A DNA stretch of 64,000 bases from Corydoras sp. C115. Its lineage: Eukaryota; Chordata; Actinopteri; Siluriformes; Callichthyidae. Made by a program: the position numbers and the translations under genes. How positions within the stretch are numbered: position 1 is the stretch's first letter; each line of letters opens with the position of its first letter. The stretch spans positions 531,501 through 595,500 of the forward strand of contig JAFMOC010000224.1 in the NCBI GenBank assembly GCA_019802505.1. Direction: 5' to 3'. Below, piece after piece: positions 55,061-64,000 of the stretch. The notes under the pieces are model-generated. The model was given only the letters and a program-made list of their open reading frames with translations. It was not told the origin of the DNA and ran no database searches.

Positions 55061-55923
55061 ATAATATACAGAATAAACAGCATCTACGGCACTATAAAAT
55101 ATGTGCATAAATGGTATAAATGTGCATGAATGTACAGTATACAGTTGAACAAAACAGCGTTTCCAAGGTGCTACACAAAATAGCCACTACACAAACAACA
55201 TAAAGTACACGTGTGAAATAAGCATGTAAGTAAGGTAGTTGGTTCTTAGTCTTGGCTATGTTCATTTAATCTTTTGTTATTACTTTAACGTGCCCATCAC
55301 TCTTAGAGTTCTACTTACCAGAAGAATTTTGTTCTAAAAATTATCAATGCACACAAAAAACTAGGAACTAAATAAAAAAATAATAGTTTAAATTTGCTTT
55401 AGTCGAGGGCTGTGGGATGGATGCAGTTTGTGGTGATCAATGTTAATAAAACTGCAAGTTTTGGGTCTAGTTGTGTTGGCAGTAAGCACGAGCTAGAACT
55501 AGTAGCTAAGGACTAATCTACACACACGCATAAACACACACACACACATTTGTACGTTTATTAATTCTCCAATTTATCTATTAGCATAGTTTTGAAATGT
55601 GGTTTTGAAACTTGACAGCACATTTAACACCTTGTTTCGAAATCAGAACAGATTTTTTGAATATTTAACGTGACTGATTGTGACTGAAACAATTTAGAAA
55701 CTTTCTCACATCTAAATATGACACAAAAAACGAGATGAGAGATTTAACTGCTTAGTTTTTGTTCAGACTCTTTTTTATTGCTCTGATTGGTCGTCACACA
55801 GAGGTGATTTTCAGCAGGGAGTGATTACAGGGGACTGACAATACAGGACTAGACACGTACTCTTGCATACCTATGAGATTGGAGTATTTTTTTTTTACAC
55901 AGGCCACATACACAGACATTAAT

Positions 55924-55924
<1 letters not shown>
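55061..55924. other. AT-rich unique sequence
   Basis: No gene or repeat recognised except a short (CA)n near 55520-55548. Confidence 0.4.
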
Positions 55925-56139
<215 letters not shown>

Positions 56140-56348
56140 GAAGAGACAAAGCCAGATGAGGTGCCATTAAAGTACTGGAGAGCTGTTTGAGTTTAGTAGA
56201 TGTAGCAATAGATTAGTTATCTGCTGAGGGCAGTTCTGACTTGCCCCATTATCTTTAGCAGGTCTAGATACGTCTTTGCCTTTTCCACAAGAAAGAGATG
56301 CAGTAGGGCTGTTCTGTGCACCTGCCACGGCAAGTGCTTCCTACCTCT

Positions 56349-56374
56349 TACACACACACACTCGCACTCACTCA

Positions 56375-56418
<44 letters not shown>

Positions 56419-56419
56419 G

Positions 56420-56463
<44 letters not shown>

Positions 56464-56465
56464 AG
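56349..56465 (+). repeat. Compound (CA)n-(CT)n-(CA)n microsatellite
   Basis: (CA) tract, then TCTC from about 56377 to 56425, then CA to 56465. Confidence 0.95.
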
Positions 56466-57198
56466 GTCTGAACCTTTCCTGTAATCCCTCATCCTTTTAG
56501 CCTGCAGGCTGTGTTATTGGTAGCTATTGTCCTGACTCAGTGATGTAAGATCCACTTGGTTTTAGTTTTTCTTTTTTGAAATTCTTTTCCCAGTGTTGTA
56601 GAGAACCATGGTAGTGCTTCAGGAACTGTTAGAGGTGAACAAAAGTGGTCAGGGGTCATTTGGATTGGTTTTCAAAACAATTGTAACCCTGCCACCAACT
56701 TTACCTGTACAGGTTTGTAAATGTGCATAACTTCCTAAAGGTGTGAAACTGGAGCCTGAAACAATGAAATGGACACATTATGAGGAATGTGGCAATTCAT
56801 GACCCCAACCAACCCCAAAAAGAAGGAGGAGAAATACTTGAAATTACACACTGATTAAATTTAGGTGCATTGTGCTAACTAGGATGAATAAATGAAAGTC
56901 TGCATTTTATTGTTATCAAATATATTGAATATAAATTATATTCGCAAAAATAAAAAGATAATTAAAAGAAGGTTATAAAACATAACTTACCACAAACATC
57001 ACTATTTGTATTTTTAAGACGCTAAATGAGGCTCTTATTATTATTATTTTTTTTGGACTGCGCTACTGGTTAAAGACTTTCCACAAAAGCCAAAAAGATA
57101 TACAAATATATCCACTAAAATGAGAGTACCACAGCAAACTCTGATTAAATAAGTTTGAATCTGGGGCTGAAACTGCACTAAAAAACATCCCCAATCAA
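56466..57198. other. Unique sequence, no gene seen
   Basis: Nothing recognised. Confidence 0.4.
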
Positions 57199-57440
57199 AT
57201 ATCTATCTGATCTTCCAATTGCTTGACTGGAGTTATTTTAGGTTACTTACTGCATCACTTTTCTCTCTACTATACAACCAACATCAGTTTAAAATAATGA
57301 TAAGCTGAATTCATTCTGAAAATATAAAAAATCTATCTGATCTTCCAATTGCTTTCATTGGAGTTTTTTGTGTGTACTTACTGCATCACTTTCCTCCCTA
57401 CTATACAACCAACATCAGTTTAAAGTAATGAGAAGCTTCA
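57199..57440 (+). repeat. Imperfect tandem duplication, about 131-bp unit
   Basis: ATCTATCTGATCTTCCAATT and ACTATACAACCAACATCAGT occur in order in both units (57200 and 57331), with small differences between. Confidence 0.85.
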
Positions 57441-57689
57441 ATTGTAATCATTTTTAAGCTTTTACACTGATAAATGGACCAGCTTTGTGGTTAAAATAAA
57501 TCACATAAATATTTTGGTATTAATATATCTTTGGACATAGAACATAGAGTATAATATCATGTTATATCAAGTTGGTGCATCCAGAAGCAAATATATCCCA
57601 GAAAATTTGAGCAAAAACATCATCTTCTAGTCAAATTATATTTAAAAGTTTTGAAATTCATGACTGGGAGCTTTTTTCTGATGGGGGGC

Positions 57690-57960
57690 ATTTGTGCTCT
57701 TGTGGTTGTGCTCTTGTGGTTGCCTTGCAACCAGAAGGTCCCTGGTTCGATTCCTGGTCCCACCAAATTGGGACAAGGCACCCAATCCCATTTGCTTCCC
57801 AGGCACTGTGTACAGGGCTGCCCACCGATCTGGGCATTTGTGCTCACCTTACTAATGTGTGTATATGTATGTGTTTCACTGTACTAATGGGCTACATGTA
57901 GATGACAAAATCCAATGTGTGTAAGCACAAATATGGCACACACTAAACCACTTGTCTGTG
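57690..57960 (+). mobile_element. Second tRNA-derived SINE-like repeat
   Basis: Contains CTTGTGGTTGCCTTGCAACC, then GGTCCCTGGTTCGATTCCTG (B box GGTTCGATTCC), and a separate 3' part unlike the main SINE. TTGTGGTTGTGCTC is duplicated at its start. Only one copy is in the window, so the family assignment is tentative. Confidence 0.5.
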
Positions 57961-59099
57961 GTAATGAATGTATACAGAACAAAAATATAAAGACTTTTGT
58001 TTTTGCTCCCATTTTTCATGAGCTGAACTCAAAGATGTAAGAACTTTTTATGAAAAAGACCTTTTTTTCTGAAATATTGTTTAGAAATTTGTGGTATGTG
58101 GTAAATTTAGCATGACTTCTTTAAACACCTTATTAAAAACTTTTTTATGTGATCAGTATGAAAGAGAAAAAGTACCTTCACAACAATTAACAATTTAAAA
58201 AAGATTTTTGTGTTTAATATATTTTGTATTCAGGTTTATTTATTTGTTGGTCTTTATGTTACATATACTGTATTGTGTATGTTCAGTCACGGCAGAGTAG
58301 CCTGATTTGTTGTCCATTATCGATAAAAATAAAACAATGACTCTAAAAATGTTTTTTTCTGTAGCTGTTCTGAAATCTGTTCCAGCTACACCTGCAGCAT
58401 TTAGAACAAGTGTATAAGAGTCTGGGTGGGCCATGCTCCAACCTGCCCATGCTTCTTCATTCCGTCTTCCTCTCTGTGGAGCACTGGTTTGGAATGCAGC
58501 AGGAGATGATCAGGTGCAGCAGGACACGTGGCAACATGTTTTAAGTATGTAACCTGCTCTTGAGCTCTCTTCGGTGTACTATTTTGAATGCTGTAGATTG
58601 TTTGTTTGACAAAGAAAATTCATCTGTGAAGTTTTTGTTGACATTACAGATTAAAGAGAGGCCTCAATCATGAAGCTACAAATCAGCAGTGTACAATATG
58701 AACTAAAAATGTGATGTGAGATAACCTTAATGGATATTCTGTTACTGATATTATAGTATAAATATGATTAATTAATATTAAAATAATAACTTTCATACCA
58801 TGAGTCATTTTATTAGTGCTTATTGAAATCAGAAAACTTTCAAATATTCTTTCATAGATCTCTTTAAACTAGTTTGAGAAAGTTATGCAAAAATTAAAAA
58901 ATGTTATTTATTTACAAATATAACACATTACAAAGACAATTCTGTGAGCATCCCTACTACATATACAGTAACAGTATATCTTGACTCAATACATAAGGTG
59001 TTAAAACAATAGTAAATATATTTTCTGTTATAGTTTGTTTTACAGTTTTGTTCTGGGGAGTGAGATTGAATGTGACAGGGAGAGAAGGCGAAGCGATTG
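57961..59099. other. AT-rich unique sequence
   Basis: No gene recognised. Confidence 0.4.
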
Positions 59100-59559
59100 G
59101 TAATGGATGTTGATTATGCTTAATTAATGCACCTGCCATGGCTCCATCTGAGGATGCATGGAGTCAGAGAATGTCACATACGTGTCCCACTCCAGCCCAA
59201 GCTTTCGACTTTCTCGCAGAGCGAAACAGAGTGGATGGGGCAAGCAGAGGTGCAAAAGGCATACTGGGGACCTGCCATATTTGTATGGCCATTGGCGCCA
59301 GAGGACAGAAGAGTCTACACTGACTGGGATGGTGCACAAGTGGCCCAATGCTGGAGAGATGATGTCAGGAGCTCATGGGCAGATAGAGTTTGAGAGGAGG
59401 ACATTGGACAGAGTCAGGGGGACATTGGATCTCACTCCCTATCTCCGCTGCGGATTGTGCACACAGACACCCCCTCCCCACCACCCACAACACATGTGGA
59501 TACAGGGATCCAGACTCTGCTGGATTAATGGACTTGACGTGACTTTGCCTAATGAACCT
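59100..59559 (+). other. GC-richer block with a 146-codon open frame, unknown
   Basis: The frame 59158-59598 has no motif I recognise. The block is less AT-rich than its surroundings and leads into a duplicated segment with AATAAAGCCCGTGCTC, a possible polyadenylation region, so it may be the end of a retroelement. It could also be chance. Confidence 0.3.
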
Positions 59560-59897
59560 CTGCGGGACTGGTGGGACTGGTGTAGACATGTGCAATAAAG
59601 CCCGTGCTCTTGAATAAGTTGAGTTCTCTGTTGATAAGTTAAATAGTCCTTAGTGTACAGTAGTATTAAGCAGAAGATAATAAGATGAGATGAGATTTAC
59701 TTATATATCTCCTTTATTATATACAGTCTCCTGCGGGACTGGTGGGACTGGTGGGACTGGTGTAGACATGTGCAATAAAGCCCGTGCTCTTGAATAAGTT
59801 GAGTTCTCTGTTGATAAGTTAAATAGTCCTTAGTGTACAGTAGTATTAAGCAGAAGATAATAAGATGAGATGAGATTTACTTATATATCTCCTTTAT
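59560..59897 (+). repeat. Tandem duplication, about 170-bp unit, near-identical
   Basis: CTGCGGGACTGGTGGGACTG starts at 59560 and again at 59731. The following roughly 150 bases, through TTACTTATATATCTCCTTTA, are the same in both. The second unit has an extra TGGGACTGG. Confidence 0.95.
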
Positions 59898-59918
59898 TTC
59901 TTACACTGAGCTGTAAGA

Positions 59919-60110
59919 GGCGGCACGGTGGCTTAGTGGTTAGCACGTTCGCCTCTCAGCGCTAGGGATTCCCGGTTCGAATCCCCATCTGGGTGGAGTT
60001 TCCATGTTCTCCCCGTGTCCGCGTGGGTTTCCTCCGGGTTCTCCGGTTTCCTCCCACAGTCCAAAAACATGGATCAAGTCAATTGAGTTCTCCAAATTGC
60101 CCCATAGAGT

Positions 60111-60141
<31 letters not shown>

Positions 60142-60276
60142 CCCAGCGATAGATTGGCGCCCTGTCCTGGGTCTATCTGCCCAGCGCCCGAGACGTTCTC
60201 CCCTGGATGGGCATGGGGAACCCCACCGCGACCCTAATAGAGGATAAAGCGGGAGATAATGAATGAATGAATGAAT
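59919..60276 (+). mobile_element. tRNA-derived SINE, complete, with 11-bp target duplication
   Basis: Starts GGCGGCACGGTGGCTTAGTG. Pol III A box TGGCTTAGTGG (59929-59939) and B box GGTTCGAATCC (59974-59984), a body of about 250 bases and a (GAAT)n tail. Perfect 11-bp direct repeats GAGCTGTAAGA flank it (59908-59918 and 60277-60287), showing LINE-type retrotransposition. Confidence 0.95.
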
Positions 60277-60379
60277 GAGCTGTAAGATGATAGAAAATAC
60301 AAATTATAAAGAAATAAAAAAAATTATTAATTAAAGAAATGTATCTAATTACATATATTACTTTTTTGTGTCATTTAGC

Positions 60380-60890
60380 ATTTACATTTAGTACATTTAG
60401 TCATTTAGCAGACGCTCTTATCCAAAGCGACTTACAAATGAGAACATTACAAGTCAGAAGTTATGCAGTAAACCAACTACACTGTAAATTAATCAAACCT
60501 GATTGTTATTTGATGCTGCCCCCCCCCCCTTTTTTACAACAGTTATTTGTTAAAGAGATGCGTCTTCAGTAGTTTCTTAAAACTGCTTAGTGATACTGCC
60601 TTACGGACAGAGTTGGGAAGATCGTTTTACCATTTTGCAGTGGTGAACGCCACAGAGTCAGAATTAGCTACTCAGTGAGGTGGAATCGCCAGGCGGCAAT
60701 CATCACTGGAGCGAAGTGAACGAGTCAGAGTGTATTTTTAAAAGATATCTGTAGGCCAGAGTCAGTGATTTGTACTGAATGCGAGTAGCTACAGGGAGCC
60801 AATGGAGGGAAATGAGTAATGGAGTGACATGAGTTCGCTTGGGCTGGTTAAACACAAGTCGGGCTGCAGAGTTTTGAATTAGTTGAAGTA
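60380..60890 (-). repeat. L2-type LINE 3' UTR, antisense
   Basis: Contains TTTAGCAGACGCTCTTATCC AAAGCGACTTAC, the widespread fish L2 end, and the block CTACAGGGAGCCAATGGAGG GAAATG shared with 1358-1490. Confidence 0.85.
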
Positions 60891-61472
60891 TGCAATTTTA
60901 TATATGCTGCAATTTCCCCCCTGTGATTAGTAAAGTATTCTGGTTCTGATTCTGATTCTAATATATAATTGTAATGTAAATGTAAATATTAATTTCCTGA
61001 AGTATTGAATCTTTCTCTATTGCCTTTTTCTTACTCGTTCACATGTTTTATTCAGCACTTTCTGAAGGCTGGGTGTGTTTAAAGTTATTGCAGACAAAAA
61101 AATACTGTTATTTTTGTCTGCCAATGTACCTGTAAATATTCTGTACATATTTCATTGCTGTTATAAAAACAATCAAATTACTGCACCACAATTTAGTATG
61201 ATGGGGTTACATTGAAAACGGCCTACAGCTCTGAAAACTATTTTTAAAGGCACATGCAGGCCTTCACCAATAATTTATGAATTATTACTTCCCTTTTCCC
61301 TGTTATCTGGAGCTAGCTTTTACTGAAATCTATGTTAATGTTACCCCTTCTTAGAATTTATTTATTTACTATCCAAAGACTAAGTGAAAAATCTATCTGG
61401 CAAAGTAACAGATGAAGGGGCCCTGCTCAAATGTTCATTTTACCCGAATGTGTATGTTTTTGTTGTCTTAAG
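60891..61472. other. AT-rich sequence
   Basis: TAGTAAAGTATTCTGGTTCT GATTCT near 60925-60955 resembles a Rex3/RTE-type tail. Nothing else recognised. Confidence 0.35.
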
Positions 61473-61625
61473 TTTTCCTTGGTGGTGGCGAACAAAGTGT
61501 TCCACTGTGGAGTGAGCCGTGGGTCTGCAGACACTGCGTCTGTGCTGGGAGTTCCTGTCCCAGACCCAAATCCCGCAGACCCACAGCAGGCAAGACAAGG
61601 TCAAATGCTCTTCTGCTCACAGTGC
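61473..61625 (+). other. GC-richer open block, possible exon or decayed repeat
   Basis: The open frame around FSLVVANKVFHCGVSRGSAD is preceded by a pyrimidine-rich CTTAAG, which could act as an acceptor, but there is no clear donor and I recognise no protein. It is recorded because its composition contrasts with its flanks. Confidence 0.15.
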
Positions 61626-61824
61626 TGACGAAAAAGCAGAGTTACTTGCCTGGCCAAAATTTTTTGACCCTGTGTAGTTCTGCAAAATAAAGCAGATATT
61701 TAGTGAAAATCTATGGATTGTTTCTGGCACACATAAAAGTCTTTCAGTCATGTCATGTCAGCAAGTTAAACACAACACTGATTTGTTCACTGTTTACTTA
61801 ACTCTTGTTTTTTTAGATTTTTTT

Positions 61825-61898
61825 TATTTGAATTTAGATAACCTTTATTGTCATTCATTATACACTTGGTGTATGCATAGGAAAATTTTGTTGTATTG
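61825..61898. repeat. Dispersed repeat fragment, TTTATTGTCATT core
   Basis: Same type as 54945-55060. The SINE at 61910 inserted at its edge. Confidence 0.45.
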
Positions 61899-61909
61899 TC
61901 TCACAAGTA

Positions 61910-62275
61910 GGGCGGCATGGTGGCTTAGTGTTTAGCACGTTTGCCTCTCAGCGCTAGGGATTCCCGGTTCGAATCCCCATCTGGGTGGAGTTTCCATGTT
62001 CTCCCCGTGTCTGCATGGGTTTCCTCTGGGTTCTCCGGTTTCCTCCCACAGTCCAAAAACATGGATCAAGTCAATTGAATTCTCAAAATTTCCCCATATA
62101 GAGTGTGTCTGTGTGAGTATGTGCCCAGCGATGGATTGGCGCCCTGTCCTGGGTCTATCTGCCCAGCGCCCGAGACGTTCTCCCCTAGATGGGCATGGGG
62201 AACCCCACCGCAACCCTAATAGAGGATAAAGCGGGAGATAATGAATGAATGAATGAATGAATGAATGAACGAATG
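61910..62275 (+). mobile_element. tRNA-derived SINE, complete, with 11-bp target duplication
   Basis: Nearly the same sequence as the 59919 copy, with B box GGTTCGAATCC (about 61965-61975) and a longer (GAAT)n tail. Direct repeats TCTCACAAGTA (61899-61909) and TCTCGCAAGTA (62276-62286) flank it with one mismatch. Confidence 0.95.
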
Positions 62276-62286
62276 TCTCGCAAGTA

Positions 62287-62984
62287 TAAAAAAAAAAGTA
62301 GTGAATTTGTACATGTGTAGAAACGTGTAGAAAAATATATATACACAGCAGCATAGGTTAAAAAAATGAGAATGAGAATGTGATTAGTGAAATGAATGTA
62401 ATTTGTAAAGGATTAAAGTTAAAATCAAGTAGACAGGTATATATAACTGTATAAATATATAAATTATATAATATATAAATAATATATAAATTATAGCTAT
62501 AAACTAGATAAAAAGACCTGAGGTATTTGAAATTGCACATAAACAATTATTATCTTTATCTATATTATCTATAATTTAGCAAAACATAAATGTCTTATCA
62601 GAACTATTTTTTGAGCACTCTAACTGCTAGAGACATAATTCACCATACAGTCATTTTCACAAAGATGGCATTTTCATTTTACAGTGTTTTAAGTATGGCC
62701 AAAATTATTAGAGGCCTAAATTCCAGTGAAGGCTGGTGCTGATAAGAAGTCCAGATTGTGAGAGGGAACACTATTGGTTATCAGATAAAAGAGGCACTTT
62801 TGAAAATATTTCTTTGGCAACTTTGATCTTTAATACCCCACCTCCTCATGTATAACACTGTCAGAGTAATGTGGCAACAACAACTAATGGACCTTCATTT
62901 CTATTGGAATAGTCCTTTACAATTATACAATTTTTCTGTTTTTGGAAAATGGACACCTTGCACAATATGTACAGTACACTGATG
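62287..62984. other. AT-rich unique sequence
   Basis: No gene recognised. Confidence 0.4.
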
Positions 62985-63210
62985 TCCTGCACTATTGATG
63001 CTGCTCTTCCACTCAAGGAGGATGAGTCCCCCCCTTTTTGAGCCTCTGTCCTCAAAAGGTTTCTTCCATAAAAAACAACACCGCATAGTTTTTTTCCTTA
63101 CCACTGTTACTTTTGTTTGTTCTTTGTAGGTTCAGGCTTTGAACATTGTAAAGCTGCTTTGAGACAATATACTATTGTAAAAATTGCTATATCAATTAAT
63201 AAACCTAAAT
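62985..63210 (+). repeat. L2-type LINE 3' tail, sense
   Basis: ACTCAAGGAGGATGAGTCCC through AAGCTGCTTTGAGACAATAT ACTATTGT, ending ATTGCTATATCAATTAATAA. Confidence 0.85.
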
Positions 63211-63324
63211 TTTATTTCACTTTTTATTCCTTGGTGTTGATTATCTAATGATATCATATATAATAATATGCTTTGGGTAAAACAATCTTTGTTATAAATG
63301 GTGAAACAATCTTTCCAAATCTGT

Positions 63325-63480
63325 CTGTAAGACTGAGTCACTTAGCATTGTTAAGAAACATCTCAAGACACATTTATTCCTCAAGTACTTGCTATGAAAA
63401 AAGCCAAATTGGATAATGATCAGGTTTGATTATGCCTAGTGTTGTCCTCTCATTTGCAAGCTGCTTTGAATAAATGCAAT
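63325..63480 (+). pseudogene. LINE ORF2 C-terminal fragment
   Basis: One frame reads TESLSIVKKHLKTHLFLKYL, the typical C-terminal end of L2-type LINE ORF2 proteins (compare FKKHLKTYLFKQ at about 1625 on the minus strand), followed by a decayed 3' UTR with CTGCTTTGAATAAATGCAAT. Confidence 0.65.
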
Positions 63481-64000
63481 TTTACATTGCAGTATTTAAG
63501 TAATGAAACTGAACAGTTATTTCAGTACTGCTTAAGCCTAAATTAAGCTTGAAATTAATTGTCTATAGCTGACATTTACACTGTGAAGAAGTATCTTTCT
63601 GAAGCTTCATACTACAATACATTTGTTAATTAATATGCTGCAGTACCTAACCCTCTGCTACAGTACCTACAGGGCATAATCAAATTTAGGAGGCTGTTAC
63701 CATCCCAGATCTACAAACCAGATCTAGAAACTGCCTTTAACCTTATTTTCTTCTAAGAATATGACAATAAATACTTGATTATCACATCTTGGGTCAGTTT
63801 AAAATCAAGTCATGTCACATAGGTTAGCAAATCTTTTCAGTTTCTCAATTACTTATTGAAGAACCAATCAGAGAGTTAATAAGTGGACAATTGTTCTGTA
63901 GACATTTTACACTATTCCAGAAACCAAAAGCATCATTTGAACTCGATCATAAAACTCCTTTTAAAAAGTTTTACAACTGATTAACAAAAATATACATAAA
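63481..64000. other. AT-rich sequence to window end
   Basis: No gene or repeat recognised. Confidence 0.4.

Noticed and set aside
57651..57887. 78-codon frame through the second SINE-like repeat
   Set aside because: Its translation (NQKVPGSIPGP) comes from the tRNA-like B-box region, a common artefact of SINE translation.
59929..59984. A-box and B-box motifs that could mark a tRNA gene
   Set aside because: No acceptor-stem or anticodon-arm pairing continues past the boxes, and the sequence is repeated as a SINE with target duplications.

Overview
The window looks like non-genic DNA from a teleost fish, possibly a catfish or other otophysan. The evidence is the mix of repeats: L2-type LINEs with the fish-type 3' tail ending in AGCGCTATATAAATAAA, a tRNA-derived SINE with a (GAAT)n tail, two kinds of Tc1/mariner transposon, hAT and CACTA-like DNA transposons, Bel/Pao and Ty3/gypsy LTR elements, and long (TA)n, (CA)n and (TTA)n tracts in an AT-rich background. 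I could not identify any host protein-coding gene with confidence. Nearly every long open frame belongs to a mobile element.

Layout. 1-1357: 5'-truncated Bel/Pao gag plus the start of pol (minus). 1358-3055: L2-type LINE reverse transcriptase (minus). 4040-5548: decayed Ty3/gypsy element with both LTR remnants. 5650-8045: two LINE remnants of different clades with nested insertions. 9-14 kb: SINE, mariner remnant, an old solo LTR (11214-11515) and unique AT-rich sequence. 14909-15532: truncated copy of a GC-rich LTR element, followed by a hAT transposon with 8-bp target duplications (15710-16890). 17-23.9 kb: mostly unique AT-rich DNA with LINE tails and SINEs. 23934-30125: two large GC-rich LTR insertions. 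30571-36134: two minus-strand genes of a CACTA/EnSpm-like transposon, one for a C2H2 finger plus transposase and one for a PB1-like protein with a recognisable intron. 41.3-42.9 kb: two Tc1-type transposases fused to each other, followed by a long (TA)n tract holding a palindrome. 43-51 kb: mostly unique AT-rich DNA with two stretches that look less neutral. 51389-53026: another GC-rich LTR copy in a head-to-head arrangement. 53-64 kb: microsatellites, SINEs, tandem duplications and LINE tails.

The most interesting system is the GC-rich LTR family, present here as five insertions (11214, 14909, 23934, 27999 and 51389). The cleanest copy (27999-30125) has two 375-bp LTRs differing at four positions, a 5-bp target duplication (CTTCT), a polypurine tract, and an internal region of only 1377 bp that carries a single 419-codon ORF. 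That ORF has no visible protease, reverse transcriptase or integrase. It encodes an acidic N-terminal domain that is well conserved between copies, a short hydrophobic segment, and arrays of 9- and 10-residue repeats rich in Pro, Arg, Ser and Gly. I recognise no homologue. It appears to be a non-autonomous LTR retroelement with its own protein, mobilised in trans by an unseen partner. The 23934 copy has three LTRs through an internal tandem duplication and is framed by its own target duplication.
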